Below, one piece after another: positions 54,191 to 61,953 of a DNA stretch of 64,000 nt. The notes under the pieces are model-generated. The model was given only the letters and a program-made list of their open reading frames with translations, did not search any database and was not told where the DNA came from. The DNA lies in assembly GCA_001563305.1 (NCBI GenBank), contig CP013703.1, positions 1,529,504 to 1,593,503 on the forward strand, written 5' to 3'. The translations under genes were made by a program, and so were the position numbers. How positions within the stretch are numbered: the first letter of the stretch is position 1; each line of letters opens with the position of its first letter. The stretch is from a methanogenic archaeon mixed culture ISO4-G1 (GTDB lineage Archaea > Thermoplasmatota > Thermoplasmata > Methanomassiliicoccales > Methanomethylophilaceae).

Positions 54191-55112
54191 CAATTGCCTA
54201 TCGATTGTCATGGTACAACTCACTCAACTGCTGAACGAGTATGAAGCCGCTGAAGAAGGAACAGGGGAAGATTCTAACAATCTTCTTCAATCATTCTTGT
54301 CATCAAAACGTCTTGAAGGCTGCTCAGAAAGAACACTGATATACTACGAAACAACCATCGATATGATGCTGAAGAAGGTATCGTTGCCGATAGTCAAAAT
54401 CGGTACCGATGATATCCGCAAATATCTCTCCGAATATCAATCCCAGAGGGGCTCCAGCAAGGTAACGATCGATAATATTCGCCGTATCTTCTCCAGCTTC
54501 TTCTCTTGGCTTGAAGATGAGGAATACATCCTTAAGAGTCCGGTCAGACGTATCCACAAGGTCAAGTTCGGGAGAACGGTCAAGGATACATTCACTGATG
54601 AGGAATTGGAGAGGATGAGGGACGGCTGCGATAACATCCGCAATCTCTCGATCATCGATACTCTGTCATCCACCGGCATCCGTGTGGGCGAGTTAGTAAG
54701 ACTGAACAGATCGGATATCGATTTCAACGAGAGAGAGTGTATCGTATTCGGTAAGGGGGAAAGCGAGCGCAAGGTGTATTTTGATGCCAGAACAAAGCTC
54801 CATCTTCAAGAGTATCTCAGGCAGCGGTCCGATGACAATCCTGCTTTGTTCGTCACACTCCATAATCCGATCAGAAGGATCAGCATCAACGGTGTGGAGA
54901 CGATGTTGAAGAATCTGGAATCTATCACTTCGATTGAGAACATACATCCTCATAAATTCAGAAGGACCATGGCAACCAGAGCAATCGATAAGGGTATGCC
55001 TATAGAGCAGGTCCAGAAGATCCTTGGCCATGTCCGGATTGATACGACTCTTCATTATGCAATGGTGAACCAGGAGAACGTCAAGAACGCACACAAGAAG
55101 TTTGTAGCCTAA
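54135..55112 (+). CDS. Tyrosine recombinase (Xer/integrase family)
   Basis: The 325-residue site-specific recombinase has an N-terminal SAM-like core-binding domain (LQSFLSSKRLEGCSERTLIYYET). The catalytic domain has Arg I in SSTGIRVGELVRL, Lys in FGKGESERKVYF, the HxxR box HPHKFRRTMAT, His in LGHVRIDTTLHYA and the Tyr nucleophile in that last motif. It lies between two opposed hsdS genes, overlapping the first by 56 bases. It is therefore the likely invertase of the locus. Composition is host-like, unlike the TRDs. Confidence 0.9.
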   Translation: MNKTIKEDLKTRLTGKIDDNCLSIVMVQLTQLLNEYEAAEEGTGEDSNNLLQSFLSSKRLEGCSERTLIYYETTIDMMLKKVSLPIVKIGTDDIRKYLSEYQSQRGSSKVTIDNIRRIFSSFFSWLEDEEYILKSPVRRIHKVKFGRTVKDTFTDEELERMRDGCDNIRNLSIIDTLSSTGIRVGELVRLNRSDIDFNERECIVFGKGESERKVYFDARTKLHLQEYLRQRSDDNPALFVTLHNPIRRISINGVETMLKNLESITSIENIHPHKFRRTMATRAIDKGMPIEQVQKILGHVRIDTTLHYAMVNQENVKNAHKKFVA

Positions 55113-56261
55113 TGGCCCAACAAATGAATATTTAGTTGGTATATCAAGAGAGGAAACATCGACCTCTCCTGACATCAATCTAGGAAGAAGATTATCCCTC
55201 AACGCTGACAAACGACTGATTTCTCTTTCATTAGTAGCTATTAATTGTAAACACTTAGATGCCGCCCTGTCAAATAGTGAAAGATCGGACTGCGTAGGCA
55301 ATGGGATGTCTGCATCTAGCACGTCATCTCTGGTTATGGCCAACACAGTTGTACCATTGGCTGACGATTCACACATACCGTGGAAATCATCGGTCCTGAG
55401 GTAGTAATAAAGGAATGACACAGGTAGCTTTACATCTCTGAAAGCGAACAGATGATGTGTAAAAAGAATTACGCCTGGATAATCTGGAACCAGAATCGGG
55501 CTACCGAGAATGATGCGATCATACGTCATATCTGTATTGGCGATGATTAAATCGCCTGGTTTAACCACATTCTTTTCTTTGTATTCGCCAGTATAGAACT
55601 TATTCTTGTCTTTTCTAAAACCTCCACCAGGGGTTATATTACCTAAATTTATCAACAATGCCCCGTCATCATCAGAAAGACCAGACCCTTTGTAAGACAA
55701 TCCTTTTTGAACATCACAGAAGTCTCCCAATTTGCCATACTGTTCTACTGCAGATGGAGAAAACATGCGCCTAAAGAGCAACTTCATTTGATTGTCTAAA
55801 TTATCATTTATACATCTGAGTTTATCAATTTCATAATCGAAAGATGATAATATTTTGGATATCTTCAATTGCGATACCTTATCAAAAAACGGTATTTCCA
55901 TCAATTCGAATGATTTCAAACGAAGTGATTTCACTGTACTCCCGGTGGCAACTTGTGAAAAATGTCTTCTTTTATGCATTATTGCATAATAAAGATATCT
56001 TCCATCAATGTTTTCTTTCGGAATCACAGCATAAGCGCGTTGATGAAGATCGAATTTTCCAGAAACAAAACGAGGGATGAAATCCATCCCTTCTCCTGGA
56101 ACTATAACTGCTTCTGTATCGAACAAAAACTTGTTGCTGCGTTTAACGACTTGTGATCTATCAAAGAATGGATATAATCCCTCATTCAGTGCATCAATAG
56201 TATTTGAAGACCCCGTTGTCACCGTTGAAATTTCTAAGAGGCCAATGGTTTCAGGAGGCAA
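54693..56261 (-). CDS. hsdS: Second type I specificity subunit, silent or alternative copy, without its own stop
   Basis: The frame reads leftward from a TTG at 56261 (SD-like GGAGGTG just upstream; GTG 56270 is the alternative). TRD1 covers about residues 1-130, the linker holds CINDNLDNQMK, and TRD2 is about 165-330. The conserved end is NLLPRLMSGEVDVSSLDIPTKYSF at about 55128. Past that point no stop occurs and the frame runs some 145 codons antisense to the recombinase, to 54693. No promoter is obvious upstream. TRD sequences differ entirely from those of the first hsdS, so they provide alternative DNA specificities. Confidence 0.8.
   Translation of the reverse strand: MPPETIGLLEISTVTTGSSNTIDALNEGLYPFFDRSQVVKRSNKFLFDTEAVIVPGEGMDFIPRFVSGKFDLHQRAYAVIPKENIDGRYLYYAIMHKRRHFSQVATGSTVKSLRLKSFELMEIPFFDKVSQLKISKILSSFDYEIDKLRCINDNLDNQMKLLFRRMFSPSAVEQYGKLGDFCDVQKGLSYKGSGLSDDDGALLINLGNITPGGGFRKDKNKFYTGEYKEKNVVKPGDLIIANTDMTYDRIILGSPILVPDYPGVILFTHHLFAFRDVKLPVSFLYYYLRTDDFHGMCESSANGTTVLAITRDDVLDADIPLPTQSDLSLFDRAASKCLQLIATNEREISRLSALRDNLLPRLMSGEVDVSSLDIPTKYSFVGPLGYKLLVCVLDVLLVHHCIMKSRINPDMAKDLLDLLYRHTLIDCSGCHGPSEFMRMYVLNRSDRFQILQHRLHTVDADPSDRIMECDEQSRIVIGPLPEILLKMELCSGIKIHLALAFPLTEYDTLSLVEIDIRSVQSY
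55122..55175 (-). repeat. C-terminal inverted repeat of hsdS, right copy
   Basis: This is the inverse copy of the blocks at 54062-54115, lying just after the recombinase stop and in the 3' end of the second hsdS. Confidence 0.75.
55797..55811 (-). repeat. Recombination-site copy B (second hsdS linker)
   Basis: This is an exact inverse copy of the 15-mer at 53393, at the same codon position (INDNL) in the second specificity gene. Exchange between A and B would swap TRD2 in frame by inverting about 2.4 kb. Confidence 0.75.
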
Positions 56262-56274
56262 AAGTGACACCTCC

Positions 56275-56289
56275 TAAATTATCATTTAT
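56275..56289 (-). repeat. Recombination-site copy C (upstream of second hsdS)
   Basis: This is an exact inverse copy of the same 15-mer, lying immediately before the GGAGGTG ribosome-binding site of the second hsdS. Exchange with copy A would join TRD1 to a short tail (GGVTFAS, then TGA), giving a half-length specificity subunit. Confidence 0.7.
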
Positions 56290-56411
56290 CTGCTTTCATC
56301 AAGAGCAGATAATTGCATATCACAAAATTATTGGACGCCCTTTAGCATCCAACTAAAAAGTATTGTGATTTATAGTCTATTAATTCAACTTTAGTTACAT
56401 TAAACCTATGA

Positions 56412-56609
56412 CAAGCTGCCGACGTGTTCTATTTCGTCCTGAGATTCGCTCAGATGAACGGCATCGATCTTTACGATTCACTGGCCGAGAAGATAGCGAA
56501 GAACAACGAGAAGTATCCTGCAGTCTCTCGAAGGACTGCAACAAGAAGTATAACGAATTCTGAACCAACATTTAACATGAAGAAATACGGAGCGAGGCCT
56601 GACAGGTGA
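56412..56609 (+). pseudogene. Truncated MazG-like nucleotide pyrophosphohydrolase remnant
   Basis: The frame is open from just after a TGA at 56409 and reads QAADVFYFVLRFAQMNGIDL, then KIAKNNEKYPA. This is the C-terminal helix region of MazG/RS21-C6-type pyrophosphohydrolases, and the N-terminal catalytic EExxE half is missing. Given the hsdS recombination site just upstream, the gene may have been cut by a rearrangement. The 120 bases before it (56290-56411) hold an inverted TTATCTGC/GCAGATAA pair and no gene. Confidence 0.55.
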
Positions 56610-56715
56610 AACCCGTCCTCCCCCCTCCGTATTCAATCATTGAATCTAAGTTATTAATTCCTTACTTAACATGAGCAAAAGAGCGAATGTCGGGAACATC
56701 CGACTTATTCTCACC

Positions 56716-57396
56716 TCAAACCAACGACTCCGTCGTAAACACTATCGAGAACTCCTCCGTCCCGAACTCATCAACAAAATTCGCCTTGTCCACGAACACC
56801 CCGTAGGGCTTCCCTCCGGCCGCATCCCCCACGGTGCACAACTTGAGATACACGTCGAGATCGTAATCCCCAGTGGTCAACGAAGCCAACTGCTCCCCCT
56901 CGCCCATCACCGTGTCCTGCTCCAAACCCTCATCCAGATAGAACGTGAATTCCGACGACCCTATCGTATTCAGTCCGAACCATCTCAGCTCCCCGGAATG
57001 CTGCCTCAGCTCGAACACGAACCTGCACCAATCGTTCCCCTCGTCATCCTCATACAGAGTGGGAAGATCCGCGGTTACCTTCAGCGTATACACGTTGCTG
57101 ACCGCACGGCTGTCCCTTATCTTCAATGAATAAGAAGAATCGGTCAGCTTCACCAGGTCCGTCGCCGTCCCGGTACACAGACGGTACATCACATCACCAT
57201 CCACCGAGTACGTCACGTAATCCTGCCTGTAATTCAACACGGCGGTGTCCTGCACCCCGTCGTTTATCGTCACATAGTCGTTCGCAATGCTGTTACCATT
57301 ACTGGTGAACAGCGCCTTATACGCGTAACCAACCCCAACGATAGCAGCTACCAGCATCATCGCCACTATCGCCACCGAGACCAACCTGATCCTCAT
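56716..57396 (-). CDS. Secreted or anchored protein with SipW-type signal
   Basis: The 226-residue product starts MRIRLVSVAIVAMMLVAAIV, followed by a GVGYAYKALFTSNGNSIAND segment. This is reminiscent of SipW-dependent signal peptides (A-Y-F then a beta-rich chain). The rest is predicted beta-rich with Tyr/Thr-rich strands and resembles no enzyme I know. The gene overlaps the end of a signal peptidase gene by 80 bases on the same strand. It is thus probably the peptidase's dedicated substrate and a surface or fibre-forming protein. ATG 57396 is used instead of the frame start at 57405. Confidence 0.65.
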   Translation of the reverse strand: MRIRLVSVAIVAMMLVAAIVGVGYAYKALFTSNGNSIANDYVTINDGVQDTAVLNYRQDYVTYSVDGDVMYRLCTGTATDLVKLTDSSYSLKIRDSRAVSNVYTLKVTADLPTLYEDDEGNDWCRFVFELRQHSGELRWFGLNTIGSSEFTFYLDEGLEQDTVMGEGEQLASLTTGDYDLDVYLKLCTVGDAAGGKPYGVFVDKANFVDEFGTEEFSIVFTTESLV

Positions 57397-57847
57397 CGAT
57401 ACCACCCTGCTTCTTCAATAACCCGTACAGTGCCAGCACCGCCAGGAAGAACAGCGGTGCGGGCGATTTCATCACGGCCAGGACCATCCCCGAAGGGAGG
57501 GAGTATCCCGTGACCTTCCCGATCACGTTGCCCGCGGGTATCGTCTCCGACATCCCCACATTGTCCCCCTTGACCACCAGCCTGTCCTCTTCCATCGATA
57601 TGACGCGGTGGAACACCGGCGCCCCCGCCATGACTGTCCTGTACGCGACGACATCCCCCACTGCAAGATCCGAAGCGTCGCAGTGGCGGACCATCGCGAG
57701 GCTCCTCTCCGGCAGCGTAGGAATGTCATACGGAAGGGGGTCTCCGTCCATGGAATCCGTGGCGATCAGGAACAGCTCCCTGTCCCTGAGGTCCAAGGAA
57801 CCCTCGTTCATCTGCACGATGACGGCTATGGGACTAATTATGAGCAC
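57317..57847 (-). CDS. Signal peptidase I, archaeal/SipW type
   Basis: The protein has an N-terminal membrane segment, the catalytic Ser in LIATDSMDG, and the His in APVFHRVISME in place of the bacterial lysine, followed by VKGDNVGMSETIPAG. A second hydrophobic segment (PLFFLAVLALYG) precedes a glycine-rich tail. The first codon in the frame is GTG 57847, but hydrophobic residues (IRIATFILLAFV) continue upstream without an ATG. The true start may therefore be upstream and non-standard. The overlap with the following gene links them as peptidase and substrate. Confidence 0.75.
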   Translation of the reverse strand: MLIISPIAVIVQMNEGSLDLRDRELFLIATDSMDGDPLPYDIPTLPERSLAMVRHCDASDLAVGDVVAYRTVMAGAPVFHRVISMEEDRLVVKGDNVGMSETIPAGNVIGKVTGYSLPSGMVLAVMKSPAPLFFLAVLALYGLLKKQGGIDEDQVGLGGDSGDDAGSCYRWGWLRV

Positions 57848-58302
57848 GAACGCAAGCAGTATGAACGTCGCAATCCGGATTCCCTTCGCGGAGATTCCCC
57901 CGGATGATGATTTACGTAATGCTATTTTACATTGCGATAAATGCTATCAATATTGGATACTGGAAATCTGACACATTCGTTCCCTTCGATTCCATGTTCG
58001 ACAAATACCGTTGTTTTGTACGACGAATGGGTGATGATCCGGACCCCCGGCGGACCGATGCCGGGAAAGACCCCGGAGACCGGTCTGACCGGCGGTCTAA
58101 TAGTCAATAATCTCCGATATCATCCAACCCGAAAATACTGGCTAAACTTTCCCGGGTAAGGATCATTCAGATATGCTAACGAAATGGGAGGATCCTACGC
58201 CGTCCTCCCCGATGATACTGCATTTAATACCCGTAGACGATATAATCCATAGAGTATAACCTCTGAATACCTAAGAGGATGCTCATAAGGAACGTATGAC
58301 AG
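57848..58302. other. Intergenic stretch with no clear gene
   Basis: I see only short, unconvincing frames. A GC-rich stretch (58050-58100) has several CCGG steps. A TATA-like TATAATCC lies at 58239-58246 ahead of the winged-helix gene. A weak inverted repeat, GGAGGA...TCCTCC, lies at 58187-58209. Confidence 0.4.
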
Positions 58303-58641
58303 ATGTCGAATCCGATAGTGATCAAGAGAAGGGACTACGGTGTCCACACCCCGCCGCCGGACGTCTCGGGACTGAGGATCTTCGAGAGCTCGGCGAAGCT
58401 TAGGATCATAGCATACCTGGCCGAAGGCCCCCGCAGCCTGATGGATGTATACAGCTACTTCTCCAACAACTACGCGCTGAGGGTGAAGATCGGCGGGCTC
58501 ATTGAGATCGGTGCGGTGGAGTACGTGTCGATAGGCACCCGCAGGTACCTGCAGCTGACTGAGTACGGGCAGAGGCTGAGCGCACCCGTGATGGAGATGC
58601 TGGCCGTTATCAGGGAGAAAGAGGATCTCCTGGAAGAATAA
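58303..58641 (+). CDS. Winged-helix regulator-like protein
   Basis: The 112-residue product has a central segment LRIIAYLAEGPRSLMDVYSYFS followed by KIGGLIEIGAVEYVSIGTRRYLQLTEYGQRL. This fits a winged-helix DNA-binding fold (helix, turn, recognition helix, wing). The N-terminal 25 residues are Pro/Arg-rich and the C-terminus ends in a Glu-rich helix. It precedes the HIRAN gene by 51 bases. Its target is unknown. Confidence 0.55.
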   Translation: MSNPIVIKRRDYGVHTPPPDVSGLRIFESSAKLRIIAYLAEGPRSLMDVYSYFSNNYALRVKIGGLIEIGAVEYVSIGTRRYLQLTEYGQRLSAPVMEMLAVIREKEDLLEE

Positions 58642-58691
58642 CAGAGATTACATAAATCGGTTATTATATCCCCCACGTCCTCCCGATAACC

Positions 58692-59093
58692 ATGGAGGAA
58701 GAACAGCCCAAGGGCCTCGAGATCGAGATACAGCCGCTCAAGCCGATATCCCTGCTGGTCACCCGCGTCGCGGGCGTGATGTACAGGGACGACCCGTGGT
58801 TCGCGACGGACGGGCTGTACCACCACTGCCCGCTGGAACTGAGAAGGGAGCCGGAGAACGATTACGACCCGTTCGCCGTCATGGTCATGAGGGGGGACGA
58901 GATGATCGGCTACATACCGCGCGAGAGGAACATAGTCATAGCGAACCTCATGGACGCGGGAAGGGAACTGAGGTGTAGGGTGTGCGCCATGGACCGCGAT
59001 GATTATTCGATAGACCTGTGGATAGAGGTCCTGATGGACCGCATCGAACCGAAGGACCTGATCGATGGGAAAATGAAGCTGACGGTCATCTGA
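58692..59093 (+). CDS. HIRAN-domain protein
   Basis: The 133-residue product is essentially one HIRAN domain. It has RVAGVMYRDD, the signature LELRREPENDYDPFAVMVMR and GYIPRERNIVIANLMDAG. HIRAN domains bind DNA ends or stalled forks in helicases such as HLTF; stand-alone forms are common in prokaryotes and of unknown role. The 3' end overlaps the convergent radical SAM gene by eight bases. Confidence 0.88.
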   Translation: MEEEQPKGLEIEIQPLKPISLLVTRVAGVMYRDDPWFATDGLYHHCPLELRREPENDYDPFAVMVMRGDEMIGYIPRERNIVIANLMDAGRELRCRVCAMDRDDYSIDLWIEVLMDRIEPKDLIDGKMKLTVI

Positions 59094-59679
59094 CCCTGAA
59101 GGCTACGTTCATCCTCTTGGCGATGCTGGCACATTCGTCCTCAGACGCCTGGGGGATGGATCCGCCCACGATGGACACGGTCACCCCGTCGATGAGCTTC
59201 CTGCATCCCGCTATGAAATCCAATACCGCCTGGTAAGATTCCATCCCGAACCTGCTGCGGGTGACCTCGAGATACTCCTCGGCGGTGCTTGCGTTGAGAC
59301 TTATCGAGACTGAATCCACGACCTCCGCCATCTCCGGGATGATGTCCCTGCCGTTGATCAGGTTCCCCAATCCGTTGGTATCGACCCTGATCCTCTTGTG
59401 GAGGACATTCCTGATGAACCTTGCTATCTCCTTCAGGTCGTCGAACCTCTCCGTGGGTTCCCCGTAACCGCAGAACACGATCTCGTCGGTACCGGAGAGG
59501 TCCAGGGAGGAGAGCGCATCCTCCACCTCCTTTACGGTGGGTTCTTTGTCCAGCCAGAGGTTCTCCGCACTTCCCAACGACGGACCGGAGTCCCTGACGC
59601 AGAAGGTGCACCTGCAGGGGCACCTGTTGGTCATGTTGATGTAGTAGCGTGATCCGTAGCGGTAGACGATATCGGCCAT
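59086..59679 (-). CDS. Radical SAM protein, TatD-linked type
   Basis: The 197-residue product has the [4Fe-4S] motif CPCRCTFC (CxxxCxxC) near residue 20 and GEPTERFDDL, a partial SAM-binding GGEP-like motif. Its length and the YRYGSRYYINMTNRC start match the TatD-family-associated radical SAM group. The reaction is unknown. ATG 59679 (MADIVYRYG) fits the family; the frame is open to 59763. Confidence 0.85.
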   Translation of the reverse strand: MADIVYRYGSRYYINMTNRCPCRCTFCVRDSGPSLGSAENLWLDKEPTVKEVEDALSSLDLSGTDEIVFCGYGEPTERFDDLKEIARFIRNVLHKRIRVDTNGLGNLINGRDIIPEMAEVVDSVSISLNASTAEEYLEVTRSRFGMESYQAVLDFIAGCRKLIDGVTVSIVGGSIPQASEDECASIAKRMNVAFRVR

Positions 59680-59841
59680 GTTCCTTCGCATGACCATATA
59701 CGTCCTGCTTTTAGTACTTGGGTTGGTACAAGGCCATGACCCCGTTCCGGTTGAAAAGAACATATCCAGATTAACTATTTTAAAGCCTAGAAAGCGGGCC
59801 CTTGCTACTTATACTCCGGTCCGTGATGATATCACGATCGC

Positions 59842-60423
59842 ATGAGTTGGGTCGTAGCTATCGATGAATCGGGGGATCTAGGAGAGCATTCCAGATATTT
59901 CGCTATGGCCGCTATCATCATAAGGCGCCCGCGCTTGCTCAGAAGTGCATATGGCGCAATACCGGTCAAGAATTTCGAGTCAAAATTCCACAATTCCTCT
60001 GATGAAGAAATATCGGCAGTCCTGAAGGCGCTAGCATCCTCAGATGTCAAAATAGCTACCGTATCCGTTGATAAGTATGACTATAATGGTAGTTGCTTCG
60101 GAGTCAGCGGAAACGAGCTTTACAGAAGGATGACCGACAGCCTAATCCAGGGCGTGGCCTCAATGGTACCGAACAGCGATGTCGATCTGATGCTTGACAG
60201 ATGCCGTTTCATTACGGACAAAGAGCTCCGTTCGATATCCGAGAAAAGATTCGCTGAGGCCGGATCCAATCTTAAGAAATGTGGAATGAGATTATCCGAG
60301 CAGGCTCCATGCATACAACTAGCCGATTATGTGGCAGGCTCCGTTTACTGCAGTTTGACACACGACGATGACAGGTACCTGCAGATAATACGCAAGAAGA
60401 TAGTCGTTGCCCGTACAGTCTAA
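59842..60423 (+). CDS. DUF3800 protein
   Basis: The 193-residue product starts SWVVAIDESGDLG, has the central LMLDRCRFIT, and ends with the family's QLADYVAGSVYCSLT. These acidic positions fit an RNase H-like nuclease fold proposed for DUF3800, often found in mobile or defence contexts. The last codons (VVARTV) lie inside the first unit of a tandem repeat, so the C-terminus may be altered from the ancestral one. Confidence 0.8.
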   Translation: MSWVVAIDESGDLGEHSRYFAMAAIIIRRPRLLRSAYGAIPVKNFESKFHNSSDEEISAVLKALASSDVKIATVSVDKYDYNGSCFGVSGNELYRRMTDSLIQGVASMVPNSDVDLMLDRCRFITDKELRSISEKRFAEAGSNLKKCGMRLSEQAPCIQLADYVAGSVYCSLTHDDDRYLQIIRKKIVVARTV

Positions 60424-60665
60424 GGGCCGCCTAAGGCGACCGCTGTACGGGGCTTATCGTGACTGTATAATCGATTATCGTTGATGTATATAACAGGATT
60501 GCCGAGCCGTCACAACACTCAATCCACAAGCACAATGGTAGTCGTTGCCCGTACAGACAAAGGGCCACCTAGGGCGGCCACCGTACGGGGCTTATCGTGA
60601 CTGATGTTACAATTCAAGTCCTTTTATTAAAAGGAAATGCCGAGATGTCACAGAATGAGGGTGGG
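60401..60665. repeat. Imperfect tandem repeat, period 138, with hairpin core
   Basis: Two units begin with TAGTCGTTGCCCGTACAG at 60401 and 60539. In each, CCCGTAC is complementary to GTACGGG about 30 bases later and encloses a GC-rich inner stem. A matching GGGGCTTATCGTGACTG and a later TGCCGAG..GTCACA follow in both. Changes inside the loop suggest age. The function is not evident: a terminator, a structured RNA or a duplicated gene end. Confidence 0.65.
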
Positions 60666-60697
60666 AGGGCCTCGGCCCGACCCGCCTTTGAAAGGTT

Positions 60698-61876
60698 TCA
60701 GCACCTGCGGATGATCATGGTGACGGCGTTTCCTCCACCGAGGCAGAGGGTACCGAGACCGACCTGCTTGTTGCGGTCCTGCAGTGCGTAGAGCAGGGTC
60801 GTGAGGACACGTGCTCCGGAGCATCCGATGGGATGTCCCAGCGCTACTGCCCCGCCGTTTACGTTGAAGATCTCGTCGGGGACGTTGAGCTCCTTCTTGA
60901 CCGCGCAAGACGCGGATGCGAATGCCTCGTTGTGCTCGAAGAGGTCGATGTCGTCGATGGTCATTCCGGCCTTCTCGAGGACGTGCCTTGTGGTCGGGAT
61001 GGGTGCCTCCATGATGTACTCGGGCTTGACTCCCCTCTCGCCGTAGGCCTCGATGGTCGCCAGAGGCTTGCATCCGTGCTCCTCCGCCCACTTCCTGGAA
61101 GCGACCACGAGGGACGAGGCTCCGTCGCTCAGCTGCGAGGAATTCCCGGCTGTGACGATACCGTCCTTCTTGAAGACGGGCTTGAGCTTTCCGAGGGCCT
61201 CCATACTGGAGTCCTCCCTTACACCCTCGTCGGTGTCGAAGATGATGTCGCCCTTCTTGGAGGGGATGGTCACGGGAAGGATCTCCTTCTTGAACTTGCC
61301 CTCCTTGATCGCTTTCGCAGCTTTCATGTGGGACTCCACGGAGAGCTGGTCCGCGTCCTCCCTGGACACGTTGAACCTCTCGGCGACGATCTCGCCGGTG
61401 AATCCCATGTGCTGGTTGTTGAAGATGTCCCAGAGTCCGTCGTGCACCATCGCATCGACCACGGTCTGGTCGTTCATCCTGTATCCCCACCTGGCGCCGT
61501 TCATGATGTAGGGCGCGGCGGACATGTTCTCCATTCCTCCGACAGCGAGGACATCGTACTGGCCGGCCTTGATGGCGTCGGATGCCAGCATGGCTGCCTT
61601 CATTCCGGATCCGCAGACCGCGTTAACGGTGAAGGATCCGATCTCCACGGGCAGTCCCGCTCCGATCGCGGCCTGCCTCGCGGGGTTCTGGCCGAGTCCG
61701 GCGCTGATGACGTTCCCCATAATGCATTCCTGGATATCCGTCGGCTGGAGGCCGGCCCTGCTGACCGCTTCCTTGACGACCATGGCACCAAGGTCTGTCG
61801 CCTTGATGCCTGCGAGCGTCTTGCCGTATTTTCCGATGGGTGTCCTCACCGCACTAAGAATCACTACTTCGTCCAT
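60698..61876 (-). CDS. Acetyl-CoA acetyltransferase (thiolase), bacterial type
   Basis: The 392-residue thiolase has the acyl-Cys motif NAVCGSGMKAAM, NEAFASASCAVKKEL, the His motif GGAVALGHPIGCSGAR and the second catalytic Cys in TLCLGGGNAV. The tetrameric bacterial ThlA/AtoB type condenses two acetyl-CoA to acetoacetyl-CoA. Archaeal mevalonate synthesis usually uses a different thiolase coupled to HMG-CoA synthase and a DUF35 protein; none is adjacent here. Transfer from bacteria is possible. Confidence 0.93.
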   Translation of the reverse strand: MDEVVILSAVRTPIGKYGKTLAGIKATDLGAMVVKEAVSRAGLQPTDIQECIMGNVISAGLGQNPARQAAIGAGLPVEIGSFTVNAVCGSGMKAAMLASDAIKAGQYDVLAVGGMENMSAAPYIMNGARWGYRMNDQTVVDAMVHDGLWDIFNNQHMGFTGEIVAERFNVSREDADQLSVESHMKAAKAIKEGKFKKEILPVTIPSKKGDIIFDTDEGVREDSSMEALGKLKPVFKKDGIVTAGNSSQLSDGASSLVVASRKWAEEHGCKPLATIEAYGERGVKPEYIMEAPIPTTRHVLEKAGMTIDDIDLFEHNEAFASASCAVKKELNVPDEIFNVNGGAVALGHPIGCSGARVLTTLLYALQDRNKQVGLGTLCLGGGNAVTMIIRRC

Positions 61877-61953
61877 GGGTATTCCCTTTGGACACTACTC
61901 ATATAGGTTCAGTATTAAATATTGACGTTCTTCAACTTCGACTATTGTCGATT

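Noticed and set aside
56332..56356. TTGGA...TCCAAC pair resembling the shared operator
   Set aside because: The spacing is 12 instead of 7, and no TATA box and start codon surround it; it is more likely part of an AT-rich hairpin.
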